Part shown: piece after piece, positions 1-6,401 of the stretch
How the letters are laid out: the number at the start of each line of letters is the position of its first letter
Position numbering within the stretch: position 1 is the first letter of the stretch
NCBI GenBank assembly: GCA_002496385.1
Contig: DAJR01000007.1
Coordinates: 1-16,566, forward strand
Source: Methanomassiliicoccales archaeon UBA147
Lineage (GTDB): Archaea; Thermoplasmatota; Thermoplasmata; SG8-5
Reading direction: 5' to 3'
Length of the DNA stretch: 16,566 bases
Translations under genes and position numbers: made by a program
Notes under the pieces: model-generated
The model's database searches: none
Told to the model about the DNA's origin: nothing
The model's input: only the letters and a program-made list of their open reading frames with translations

Positions 1-287
1 CCGATTTAGTGTAAATATGCCGAGAACCCTCAGTCCTTCAGGGCTGAGATGAATCGGCATGAGCAGTCGTAGATCTACCGTTGCATGCCGTCCTAATACA
101 TTCAAAGAAAATCGAAGCCTTCCAGCTTCGATAAATCAGGCATGCAACCGCCCTGTAGTAAACATACAGCCGCGAATCCACTGGCATTGATGCAACTCAG
201 AAACGCCAGTCCCTTTCGCTAACCATACTTGGTTAGCGTTAAGACGAGGCTGTGCCTCGCCTGTTTAGGGGCTGGTAGTTTACTGGG
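1..287 (+). mobile_element. Probable IS200/IS605-type right end / omegaRNA-like structured region (partial, left edge cut)
   Basis: This stretch has no credible ORF but is dense in hairpins. CTCAGTCC (29-36) pairs with GGGCTGAG (41-48) over a TTCA loop, enclosed by ATGCCGA (17-23) and TCGGCAT (54-60). GTTGCATGCC (80-89) pairs with GGCATGCAAC (139-148), enclosing ATCGAAGC/GCTTCGAT (111-118/125-132). CCAGTCCC (206-213) pairs with GGGGCTGG (268-275), enclosing CGCTAACC/GGTTAGCG (217-224/231-238) and CGAGGC/GCCTCG (245-250/254-259). The 3' end, GGGGCTGGTAGTTTAC, resembles the hairpin plus GGTAGTTgAC ends remembered from many tnpB-linked elements, and CCCTcagTCCTTCAGGG resembles the CCTTCAGG hairpins downstream of archaeal tnpB. 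If so, tnpB lies left of base 1 and the element ends about 10 bases before the SDR stop codon. Alternatives are a decayed element without tnpB or an unrelated structured RNA. The hairpins are seen; the identity is inferred. Confidence 0.45.
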
Positions 288-298
288 AATGTCGGAAC

Positions 299-1051
299 TC
301 AATACATTATCATTCCGCCATTGACATGAATGACCTGGCCTGTAATGTAATCTGAATCTGCCGAGCACAGAAACCTTGCGGCTTTGCCTATATCCTCGGG
401 AAGGCCCAGCCTGTGCTTCGGTATGTCTTTCAGGACCTCGGACTTCTGTGCCGGGCTGTCAAACACAACCATGTCGGTGTCTATGTAACCCGGTGCAATG
501 GCGTTGACATTGACTCCATGCGGTGCAAGCTCTAATGCGAGAGATTTCGTCAGGGCAAGGACCGCGCCTTTGGACGCCGCGTAATGAACTTCATGGTCGG
601 TTCCGGTGTAGGCCACGCATGACGATATGTTCACGATCCTGCCGGACTTCTTCCCGATGAGATGCGGCGCGAAAGCCTTGGCGACGAGGAATGTGCCGGT
701 TATATTGACGTCCATGACCCTGTGCCAGTCCTTTTCTGAAAGTTCCCAAGATTTGAGGTGCTGGTGAATGCCCGCGTTGTTGATAATGAAATCAGCCCCC
801 CCGAGCTCCCCAAGGACAGTGTCGCGCATTTTCGCGACATCGCCTGCATCAGCCACATCGCATTTTATCATGGCCGCTTTTCTGCCCATGGCCATTATGG
901 AATCTGCCACCTGCCTCGCCTTTCCCTCCTCCGCCCTGTAAACCACTGCGACATCCGCCCCATGCTTGGCCATCTCCATTGCGATGCCCCTTCCGATGCC
1001 TCTCGAGGCGCCTGTGACCACCGCTACCTTTCCCTCGAATTCCAATGACAT
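299..1051 (-). CDS. SDR-family NAD(P)-dependent oxidoreductase (FabG-like)
   Basis: A 250-residue classical short-chain dehydrogenase/reductase, the usual family length. The Rossmann glycine motif TGASRGIG is at residues 13-20, NNAG at 91-94, the active-site Asn at about 116, the catalytic Ser at 143/144 and YAASK with Tyr157 and Lys161. Arg39 after beta-2 (VVYRA) suggests NADP(H) preference. The APGYIDTDM stretch and the terminal GG-containing strand are typical of FabG-like reductases. The protein should be cytosolic and reduce a carbonyl or oxidise an alcohol. The substrate (3-oxoacyl, sugar or other alcohol) cannot be told from sequence, and archaea without type II fatty acid synthesis often carry such paralogues. 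The ATG at 1051 lies about 31 nt from the centre of the TATA element at 1078-1087, giving a leader of about 5 nt. It diverges from fhs. Its 3' end abuts the IS-like region. Confidence 0.93.
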   Translation of the reverse strand: MSLEFEGKVAVVTGASRGIGRGIAMEMAKHGADVAVVYRAEEGKARQVADSIMAMGRKAAMIKCDVADAGDVAKMRDTVLGELGGADFIINNAGIHQHLKSWELSEKDWHRVMDVNITGTFLVAKAFAPHLIGKKSGRIVNISSCVAYTGTDHEVHYAASKGAVLALTKSLALELAPHGVNVNAIAPGYIDTDMVVFDSPAQKSEVLKDIPKHRLGLPEDIGKAARFLCSADSDYITGQVIHVNGGMIMY

Positions 1052-1077
1052 AGTAACGGCCTGGGATTTCAGACAAC

Positions 1078-1087
1078 CTTATTAAGC
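1078..1087. promoter_or_regulatory. Shared near-palindromic TATA box between the SDR gene and fhs
   Basis: CCTTATTAAG reads CTTAATAAGG on the other strand, so one element fits box A in both directions. Its centre is about 25.5 nt from the fhs ATG at 1108 and about 31.5 nt from the SDR ATG at 1051. No second AT-rich element exists in the 56-bp gap, so both genes probably use it. Confidence 0.6.
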
Positions 1088-1107
1088 ATTTTCAGGATAT
1101 GCCCCCT

Positions 1108-2766
1108 ATGAAACCCGACATAGACATTGCCAGGGAAAAGAAGCTTGAGCCGATTGAAGCCATCGCCGAGAAGATGGGCCTGAACCCGGACCTCCTTCTC
1201 CCGTTCGGGTGCAGCAAGGCCAAGGTCGCAGTTGACCGGATAGACCTGTCAAGGAAAAAGGGCAAGATCATCCTGGTCACGGCCATGAGCCCCACACCGG
1301 CCGGGGAAGGAAAAACAACAGTGGCCATCGGCCTGTCCATGGCGCTTTGCAAACTCGGCCACAATGCCGTTGTCGGACTCAGGGAGCCGTCGCTGGGCCC
1401 CGTGTTCGGGATCAAGGGCGGCGCTGCCGGCGGCGGATATTCGCAGGTGCTGCCGATGGAGGACATCAACCTGCATTTCACGGGAGACCTCCATGCCGTC
1501 ACGACAGCCCACAACCTTCTCTCGGCGCTGGTGAACAACAGCATGCATTACAGCAACGAGTTCAACCTGGACTCCAGGAGGATAGATTGGCCCCGCGTCC
1601 TGGACATGAACGACCGTTCGCTCCGCCAGATAGTGGTGGGGCTCGGCGGAAAGGAGGGCGGGATGGTGGACGAGTCAAGGTTCGACATCACAGCCGCTTC
1701 TGAGGTAATGGCCATGCTGTGCCTCTGCAGCAATCCCAGGGAGCTGAAGGCCATGCTCGGCAATGCCATGGTGGGTTTCAGCATCGATGAGAAACCTGTA
1801 TACTGCCGCGACCTGAATGCGGCCGGCTCGATGGCCGTCCTCCTTAAGGATGCAATACTACCCAACCTTGTCCAGACGATCGAGGGCACACCCGCTGTAA
1901 TTCACGGCGGCCCTTTTGCCAACATAGCTCACGGGACATCGTCGCTCATCGGGGCGAAGCTCGGGCTCGCATACGCCGATTTCTATGTTACGGAAGCAGG
2001 GTTCGGCTCAGACCTTGGCGGCGAGAAGTTCTTCGACATATTCTCCAGGAAATCCGGCCTGCCTGTAGCCGCGGTCGTGATAGTCGCCACCGTCAAGGCG
2101 CTGAAGTATCACGGCGGGATGAAGAAGAAGGACCTGGCCATCGAGGATGTCGGCGCGGTCGGGAGAGGCTTCGCAAACCTGGCGAGACACATCGAGAACA
2201 TCAAGGCGTTCGGGTGGGCCCCGGTTGTCGCCCTCAACATACGCGAGAACGACACCGAACCGGAGATATCCTTGGTCATGGACCTCTGCGCCTCATCCGG
2301 GGCGGACTGCATCAGGACCAAGGTGCACTCCGACGGCTCCGAGGGCGGAATCGAGTTGGCCAAATCAGTTCTCTCCCGAATCCAGGAGAAAGCTCCCAGG
2401 TTCGCCTATCCCCTTGACATCGGAATAAGGGAGAAGATAGAGAAGCTGGCAACTGACATCTACCGTGCCGGTGACGTAGTGTTCTCGCCGTATGCGAAAA
2501 GGCAGATGGAGCTGTGGGCCGAGCTCGGTTACTCCGGGCTCCCGGTGTGCGTCGCAAAGACCCAGTACTCATTCTCGGACGACCCCAAGCTCCTGGGTGC
2601 GCCCGAGGGATTCGAGATGCATGTGAGCCAGGTGATGATATCATCCGGGGCGGGATTCATGATACCGATAGCGGGCGAGATAACCCGGATGCCGGGGCTT
2701 CCCCGCCGCCCGTCGGCGGAATTGATAGACCTGGACGATGACGGTAAAATAATCGGGCTTTCATAA
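1108..2766 (+). CDS. fhs: Formate--tetrahydrofolate ligase
   Basis: The product ligates formate to tetrahydrofolate using ATP, giving 10-formyl-THF for one-carbon metabolism (purine synthesis, serine/glycine interconversion or acetogenesis-like pathways). The protein is 552 residues, the normal family length. The P-loop TPAGEGKTT is at residues 63-71. REPSLGPVFG at 92-101 followed by the Gly-rich KGGAAGGGYSQV stretch, the conserved FTGDLHAVT region and the GEITRMPGLP C-terminal motif are all family hallmarks. An ATG three codons upstream (1099) would add MPP. ATG 1108 is preferred because it sits about 26 nt from the TATA centre and follows a pyrimidine run, fitting a leaderless start. Fhs is known from some Thermoplasmata and haloarchaea but not most archaea. 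The gene ends 5 bp from a convergent gene. Confidence 0.97.
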   Translation: MKPDIDIAREKKLEPIEAIAEKMGLNPDLLLPFGCSKAKVAVDRIDLSRKKGKIILVTAMSPTPAGEGKTTVAIGLSMALCKLGHNAVVGLREPSLGPVFGIKGGAAGGGYSQVLPMEDINLHFTGDLHAVTTAHNLLSALVNNSMHYSNEFNLDSRRIDWPRVLDMNDRSLRQIVVGLGGKEGGMVDESRFDITAASEVMAMLCLCSNPRELKAMLGNAMVGFSIDEKPVYCRDLNAAGSMAVLLKDAILPNLVQTIEGTPAVIHGGPFANIAHGTSSLIGAKLGLAYADFYVTEAGFGSDLGGEKFFDIFSRKSGLPVAAVVIVATVKALKYHGGMKKKDLAIEDVGAVGRGFANLARHIENIKAFGWAPVVALNIRENDTEPEISLVMDLCASSGADCIRTKVHSDGSEGGIELAKSVLSRIQEKAPRFAYPLDIGIREKIEKLATDIYRAGDVVFSPYAKRQMELWAELGYSGLPVCVAKTQYSFSDDPKLLGAPEGFEMHVSQVMISSGAGFMIPIAGEITRMPGLPRRPSAELIDLDDDGKIIGLS

Positions 2767-2771
2767 AACGA

Positions 2772-3002
2772 TTAATCGCCTTTCTTTTTCCTGTACATGC
2801 GGTGCGTGACCCTGTCCCTGTATTGAAGCCTGTCGAGCTCGCGGATGTGGTTGTCAAGTGCGATAAGGCTGGATTCCATCATCTTCTCCATCCATCTGGC
2901 TTCCTTGGGGTTGGGAAACTTGTCTTTGCTGTTCCTCAGCCTTTCCAGGCAGTCGCTGAGATGCTGCGCCTGTTCCCTGAGGTTTTCTATGTCCGCGGGC
3001 AC
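2772..3002 (-). CDS. Small charged helical protein, function unknown
   Basis: A 76-residue protein rich in Glu, Arg, Lys and Leu. Residues 3-25 (NLREQAQHLSDCLERL) and 40-65 look like two amphipathic helices that could form a helical hairpin or short coiled coil. The C-terminus is very basic (YRKKKGD). No membrane segment, metal site or recognised family motif is visible. The start is GTG at 3002. It is supported by a T-rich box A (CTTTTTAGT on the minus strand, 3024-3032) centred 26.5 nt away, which makes the mRNA leaderless. The promoter lies in the 36-bp gap after the upstream gene's stop at 3039, so it need not be co-transcribed. It ends convergently with fhs. It may be a nucleic-acid or protein adaptor, but nothing in the sequence settles this. 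Confidence 0.6.
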   Translation of the reverse strand: MPADIENLREQAQHLSDCLERLRNSKDKFPNPKEARWMEKMMESSLIALDNHIRELDRLQYRDRVTHRMYRKKKGD

Positions 3003-3023
3003 GTCACCGGGAACGACCCAGGC

Positions 3024-3032
3024 ACTAAAAAG
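3024..3032 (-). promoter_or_regulatory. TATA box for the small helical protein gene
   Basis: The minus-strand CTTTTTAGT is centred 26.5 nt from the GTG at 3002 and lies just beyond the neighbouring stop codon. It supports both the GTG start and leaderless transcription. Confidence 0.5.
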
Positions 3033-3038
3033 GTTTTC

Positions 3039-3710
3039 TCAGACGAACAGGATGGAATTGCCCCTCTTCCCGACCGTCCTGAGCATCCCCATGCGCCGCA
3101 TAGTGTACGTGATGTCCCCGGCCTGCCTCGCCCTGCAGCAGAGAATGGCTGCCAGCTCCCTGTTCGTGAAAGGAATCGGCAGGTCCGCGGGAAGCAGTTT
3201 CCTGAAATCTGAATAGGAGGCGAGCGGAATGCGCTCCACGACCTCGACCAGCCTGCGGTCATGGACATACCAGCCGTTCCACCGACGCCTCTTCGGGTCC
3301 TGCCTGCGATGCTCCTCCTCCCTGGTCATCAGTATCTCAAAGGTGAGGTTGGGGTGCATGACAATGTCCCTGATGTAAACCAGCTCCGGGAATATGTCGA
3401 TGGGCCTCCCGACCTTGGGCGACCTCTTCCTGGCCACCTCCCTGCCTGACGCGTCCTGCCTGATTATCATTTTCTCGACGGCTATCGGGTGTACCAGATG
3501 CACTGGGTAATAGCCGAGGAGGTGGGAGAGTTTCCGCCTCATCGCTCCGAAGTTCCTGGTCTGTATCTCTATGAGCAGCCCGTCCCGGTATATGTCGGCG
3601 ACGAAACCGTCAACCTCTCTCTCTATATGGTCGCCCGGCCGAACGAGGTAGTCCTTGATGTCCTGGTGGAGGCCCTTCTCCGCCAGGGTTCCGATGATTG
3701 GGGTCTTCAC
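3039..3710 (-). CDS. Uncharacterised protein: putative PD-(D/E)XK nuclease fold with C-terminal winged-helix-like region
   Basis: A 223-residue soluble protein. The N-terminal part has EKGLHQDIKDYL (11-22), then VADIYRDGLLIEIQT (37-51), giving Asp39 followed by Glu48-x-Gln50, and a conserved-looking basic helix MRRKLSHLL (57-65). The D...ExQ/K pattern on adjacent strands is that of PD-(D/E)XK nuclease-like domains. The EIQTRNF...KL..LL...V.LV.PI arrangement resembles a family of hypothetical proteins found in bacteria and archaea. Residues about 165-222 contain helices and a terminal beta hairpin (MLRTVGKRGNSILFV) suggestive of a winged helix. The start is GTG at 3710, 25 nt from the box A CATAAATAAC at 3730-3739. 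It could be a nuclease or an inactive nucleic-acid-binding derivative; no partner is evident in the neighbours. Confidence 0.8.
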   Translation of the reverse strand: MKTPIIGTLAEKGLHQDIKDYLVRPGDHIEREVDGFVADIYRDGLLIEIQTRNFGAMRRKLSHLLGYYPVHLVHPIAVEKMIIRQDASGREVARKRSPKVGRPIDIFPELVYIRDIVMHPNLTFEILMTREEEHRRQDPKRRRWNGWYVHDRRLVEVVERIPLASYSDFRKLLPADLPIPFTNRELAAILCCRARQAGDITYTMRRMGMLRTVGKRGNSILFV

Positions 3711-3729
3711 GTGGGTGTATCGTCGAAAT

Positions 3730-3739
3730 GTTATTTATG
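3730..3739 (-). promoter_or_regulatory. TATA box for the PD-(D/E)XK-like gene
   Basis: The minus-strand CATAAATAAC is centred about 25 nt from the GTG at 3710 and lies in the 33-bp gap after the peptidase-like gene, so the gene has its own leaderless promoter. Confidence 0.6.
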
Positions 3740-3743
3740 GCTT

Positions 3744-4412
3744 TCAAATGCACCGGGTCCTGTTGCCGCGGTGGAACTGGAACACATATCCTATAAACTC
3801 CAGCTTCCCCCTCTCGTGCACGAGCGCGCTGTCGTCGGATATGGCGAAAATCTTCGTTGCGGATTTCTCCGAGAGCGCCTGAAGCTCGCTGTCCGGCGAG
3901 ATGCCGGCCTGCGAATTGTCATCGCTCATGTAATGCACGGAAACCGCGAAATCCAGGTCCCCGAAGCCCCTGAAGAACCTCGTCTCGGGCGCACCCCCCT
4001 GCCCGACCACTGCGGCATATTTCCTGCACAGGGCGAGTGCCCCGGCGCTGTTGCCGACGATGACCCCGCCGAACTCGGCCAGTATCTCATCGCCTCTCGA
4101 AACCAGCATCCTGTCGACGAGCACGGCCGGGTTTCCTCCGGGAAGGTAGATCAGGTCCGATGTCGCCGCCTTCTTCACGAGCGCGCCGTAAGGATCCCAG
4201 GGTTCCGCGAACTGAACTGTCAACGCCCCCAGGTCCATGAAGTATTCCGTGACCAAAGCCCGGTACTCCCCCTCCTTGTCCGCGCTATCGTGGGTCCAGG
4301 GAAATATCAGCACCGTGGGGTTCCGGCCCGCATCTCCGATGGCCCTCAGCATAATGTGTCTGGAGGACCTCTTCCCGACATCCTCCCCGCCGAGCAGATA
4401 CAACCGGCTCAT
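3744..4412 (-). CDS. Peptidase S51 / type 1 glutamine amidotransferase-like protein (PepE or cyanophycinase type)
   Basis: A 222-residue cytosolic protein of the class I glutamine-amidotransferase fold. It has an N-terminal strand plus Gly-rich LYLLGGED (4-11), YLPGGNP (89-95) and the nucleophile elbow VGNSAGA (119-125) with Ser122 at the tip; His160 in SVHYM is the likely catalytic histidine. GGN and GNSAG are signatures of the S51 family, which includes E. coli PepE (an aspartyl dipeptidase with Ser-His) and cyanophycinase. The length fits PepE (about 230). The substrate is probably an N-terminal Asp-Xaa or isoaspartyl peptide, inferred from family only. ATG 4412 lies about 27 nt from box A at 4436-4446. 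The C-terminal end (FHRGNRTRCI) is short and basic. Confidence 0.87.
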   Translation of the reverse strand: MSRLYLLGGEDVGKRSSRHIMLRAIGDAGRNPTVLIFPWTHDSADKEGEYRALVTEYFMDLGALTVQFAEPWDPYGALVKKAATSDLIYLPGGNPAVLVDRMLVSRGDEILAEFGGVIVGNSAGALALCRKYAAVVGQGGAPETRFFRGFGDLDFAVSVHYMSDDNSQAGISPDSELQALSEKSATKIFAISDDSALVHERGKLEFIGYVFQFHRGNRTRCI

Positions 4413-4435
4413 GGCATCACCAGATGCACTGATTG

Positions 4436-4446
4436 TTAATAATTAT
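4436..4446 (-). promoter_or_regulatory. TATA box for the peptidase-like gene, overlapping the upstream stop codon
   Basis: The minus-strand AATAATTATTAAC is centred about 27 nt from ATG 4412. It coincides with the stop codon and last codons (...NNY-stop) of the nucleotidyltransferase gene, so one AT-rich patch serves both purposes. Confidence 0.6.
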
Positions 4447-5233
4447 TTTCAGCGAGCTTGCCCCGGATGCCGTCGGCAGTGATGGACCCTGCAGTCTCCT
4501 GGAACCACTTCCGGGCCTCCCCGACCTTCGCTTCCATCTCCTCAGGCCGGAAGAACACCAGTTCTTCCAGTCTCTTCACGACGTCCGATGGGAGGTCGTA
4601 ATAGATGTAACGCGAGGCATAGTTGTACCTCTGGGGGCAGTATTTCATGCGCAGTACCTCGACAAGCGGCCGGAATGTCTGGCCCAGGTAGAAGAACATT
4701 GCCTCCACATGGTTCCCCCGGTTCGTTTCCTTCATCGGCATTATGTGGAAAATCTCGAATAGGTTCTTCTGGATTTCGAGCCTGTCCATGATTGCCTTGG
4801 CATGGGCCTCCGGGTCTATCTTTGCCTCCTTGATCAACCCCTTCTTGTCGAACCTGGCCCTCGGGATTCCGTGCGTCGCCCAGACATCGAACTTGTCCGC
4901 CTCCGTGTGTTCCTTCATGACAGCCAGATCGATGAGCAGGAACGGGCTCGCGTTCTTCAGCTTGTAGAAACACTGGGAATGCCCGTGCCATGTCGGTTCG
5001 GGCAGCCTGAACCTGGCAACTGTTCCCCCCAGCTTCTCGACCGCCGTATCAACCACCTTGAAAACATCCTCGACGCGGTCATCATCCACGATTGCCTGGG
5101 CGTCAATGTCCGACCATTCATCTGCGCGGTGAAATCCCGCGGCCCCGCCCTCCCAGAACGCGTGAACGTAATCCAGGGGCTCCAGGGCTTCGGTCAAAGT
5201 ATCCAGCACATCCTTTCTCGTGAGTTGGGCCAT
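4436..5233 (-). CDS. Nucleotidyltransferase-superfamily protein
   Basis: A 265-residue protein with the pol-beta-type nucleotidyltransferase signature. GG at 29-30 is followed by SDID with Asp42 and Asp44, and a third carboxylate, Asp102, lies in LLIDLAVM. Together these would bind two metals and transfer a nucleotide. The region after about residue 140 is helical (AKAIMDRLEIQKNLFEIFH, VEAMFFYLGQTFRPLVEVLRM), as in aminoglycoside-nucleotidyltransferase or HEPN-like C-terminal domains. This layout fits antibiotic-modifying or stand-alone archaeal nucleotidyltransferases. The target cannot be told. No small toxin- or antitoxin-like partner is adjacent, so a MNT/HEPN pair is not supported. ATG 5233 lies about 31 nt from the AT-rich ATTTTATC (5261-5268), giving a 5-nt leader. 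Confidence 0.83.
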   Translation of the reverse strand: MAQLTRKDVLDTLTEALEPLDYVHAFWEGGAAGFHRADEWSDIDAQAIVDDDRVEDVFKVVDTAVEKLGGTVARFRLPEPTWHGHSQCFYKLKNASPFLLIDLAVMKEHTEADKFDVWATHGIPRARFDKKGLIKEAKIDPEAHAKAIMDRLEIQKNLFEIFHIMPMKETNRGNHVEAMFFYLGQTFRPLVEVLRMKYCPQRYNYASRYIYYDLPSDVVKRLEELVFFRPEEMEAKVGEARKWFQETAGSITADGIRGKLAENNY

Positions 5234-5260
5234 GTTATCGCAATCCGAATATTGTCAAAC

Positions 5261-5268
5261 GATAAAAT
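5261..5268 (-). promoter_or_regulatory. TATA box for the nucleotidyltransferase gene
   Basis: The minus-strand ATTTTATC is centred about 31.5 nt from ATG 5233. It overlaps the stop codon of the adjacent membrane-protein gene (5268). Confidence 0.45.
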
Positions 5269-5678
5269 CATTGCCTTAATCTCTTTTCACTCTTGGTAGA
5301 TTCGATGTAATAACAACTGGCTGCATATGCCAGAAATCCCAGGGCTCCAAAGACCGGCAGGAATAACGGTTTCGCGTCATAGAAATACAGATGATTGTCC
5401 TCCACCGTTGTCCAGATGACAATTCTGTAACTCGTCTCCTCCTGGGTCCAGTTGAACCCGCCATCGAGGACCGCGTAGAGGGACATCATGGACCTGCCTG
5501 AATCCTCGAGCACGGTGGGCTCGCTCCCCGCGATGCCTATATATCTGTCCACATGGACCGGATATAGCGGAAGGAACACCACGAAGATGAGCAACAATGC
5601 AAAGACAACGATCTTACCGGGACCTGGCTTCAGCATGATAGCCAGGGCTTTTGCACTTTCCTTTTTGGTGGTCTCCAT
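5268..5678 (-). CDS. Hypothetical two-pass membrane protein
   Basis: A 136-residue protein with two hydrophobic segments, about 21-41 (GKIVVFALLLIFVVFLPLYP) and 104-125 (PLFLPVFGALGFLAYAASCY). They are separated by a polar loop of about 60 residues containing acidic residues and GGFNWTQEETSYR. The N-terminal KKESAK and C-terminal KSEKRLRQ are basic, so by the positive-inside rule both ends should be cytoplasmic and the loop outside. No recognised family motif is visible. ATG 5678 lies 26.5 nt from TTTTTTTATA (5700-5709, minus strand), one of the clearest box A elements here, so it is leaderless. It is divergent from tag. Confidence 0.72.
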   Translation of the reverse strand: METTKKESAKALAIMLKPGPGKIVVFALLLIFVVFLPLYPVHVDRYIGIAGSEPTVLEDSGRSMMSLYAVLDGGFNWTQEETSYRIVIWTTVEDNHLYFYDAKPLFLPVFGALGFLAYAASCYYIESTKSEKRLRQ

Positions 5679-5699
5679 ACAATAATGATGACATTCTAG

Positions 5700-5709
5700 G
5701 TATAAAAAA
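5700..5709 (-). promoter_or_regulatory. TATA box for the two-pass membrane protein gene
   Basis: The minus-strand TTTTTTTATAC is centred 26.5 nt from ATG 5678, ideal spacing for an archaeal leaderless promoter. Confidence 0.65.
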
Positions 5710-5724
5710 ATGTGGATTCGATAA

Positions 5725-5760
5725 TTATTTATCCATTCCAGTCATCAAGTGTTCCGGTGA
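5725..5760 (+). promoter_or_regulatory. tag promoter and start-proximal Shine-Dalgarno
   Basis: TTATTTAT (5725-5732) is centred 35.5 nt before ATG 5764. The predicted transcription start is about 5755, leaving a 9-nt leader, CGGTGAATT, whose GGTGA (5756-5760) matches the archaeal anti-Shine-Dalgarno. The ribosome site therefore begins almost at the mRNA's first base. Confidence 0.55.
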
Positions 5761-5763
5761 ATT

Positions 5764-6327
5764 ATGGAAAGATGCTTCTGGGCAAGCGGCGATGATTTTT
5801 ACATAAAATACCATGACGAGGAGTGGGGCATGCCTGTCCATGACGACCGCCTGCTTTTCGAATTCCTCATCCTGGAGGGATTCCAGGCCGGGCTGAGCTG
5901 GCACTGCATCCTGAAGAAGCGCGAGAACTTCCGCAGGGCGTTCGACAGCTTCGATCCGGTGAAAGTTTCGAAGTACGGGGAAAAGAAAATTGGATCCCTG
6001 ATGCAGGACACGGGCATCATCCGCAACCGGCTCAAGATATTGGCCGCAGTATCAAACGCCAGGGCATTCCTGGATGTTCAGAAGGAGTTCGGCTCCTTCG
6101 ATGAATACATCTGGGGCTTCGTGAAAGGCAAGCCCATAGTCAATCGTTGGAAGGGCGACGGGGACATACCGGCGAAGACCGGGCTCGCAGAGAGAATATC
6201 AAAAGACCTCAAGGCCAGAGGTTTCAAATTCGTGGGTCCGACCGTTGTCTATGCCCATATGCAGGCCACCGGCATGGTGAACGACCATCTGACATCATGC
6301 TTCCGCTGGAAAGAGGTCCAGGAATGA
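5764..6327 (+). CDS. tag: DNA-3-methyladenine glycosylase I
   Basis: A base-excision repair enzyme that hydrolyses 3-methyladenine from alkylated DNA. At 187 residues it matches E. coli Tag in length and aligns almost without gaps as recalled. MERCFWA opens the protein. The structural zinc ligands Cys4, His17, His175 and Cys179 sit at the same numbers as in E. coli. Glu38 in LEGFQAGLSW (37-46) and Trp46 line the base pocket, and LKKRENFR (50-57) and RGFKFVGPT are conserved. All key residues are present, so it should be active. Tag is mostly bacterial and sporadic in archaea, so lateral acquisition is possible, though base composition is like the neighbours. The ATG is supported by an SD (GGTGA) 3 nt upstream. 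Confidence 0.96.
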   Translation: MERCFWASGDDFYIKYHDEEWGMPVHDDRLLFEFLILEGFQAGLSWHCILKKRENFRRAFDSFDPVKVSKYGEKKIGSLMQDTGIIRNRLKILAAVSNARAFLDVQKEFGSFDEYIWGFVKGKPIVNRWKGDGDIPAKTGLAERISKDLKARGFKFVGPTVVYAHMQATGMVNDHLTSCFRWKEVQE

Positions 6328-6369
6328 AAGCGGAACTGATCGCGCCATGAAATTTGCAGATGTATCGCA

Positions 6370-6379
6370 AATAATTAAA
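6370..6379 (+). promoter_or_regulatory. TATA box for the EamA transporter gene
   Basis: AATAATTAAA is centred 27.5 nt before ATG 6402 but only 18.5 nt before the alternative ATG 6393, so it decides in favour of 6402 as a leaderless start. Confidence 0.6.
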
Positions 6380-6401
6380 CCGAAACCACATTATGCCCCC
6401 C

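Noticed and set aside
2..50. TnpB C-terminus at the left edge
   Set aside because: One frame is open for 16 codons to a stop at 50-52, but the residues do not resemble TnpB and the stretch is inside a strong hairpin, so coding cannot be supported.
1099..1107. Upstream in-frame ATG of fhs as the start
   Set aside because: It lies only about 16.5 nt from the box A centre, so it would be outside or at the edge of the transcript; ATG 1108 fits the leaderless distance.
4436..5233. MNT/HEPN toxin-antitoxin pair around the nucleotidyltransferase
   Set aside because: Neither neighbour looks like a HEPN toxin or small partner; each gene has its own promoter and an unrelated fold.
6393..6401. Upstream in-frame ATG of the EamA gene as the start
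   Set aside because: Only about 18.5 nt from box A; ATG 6402 is at about 27.5 nt.
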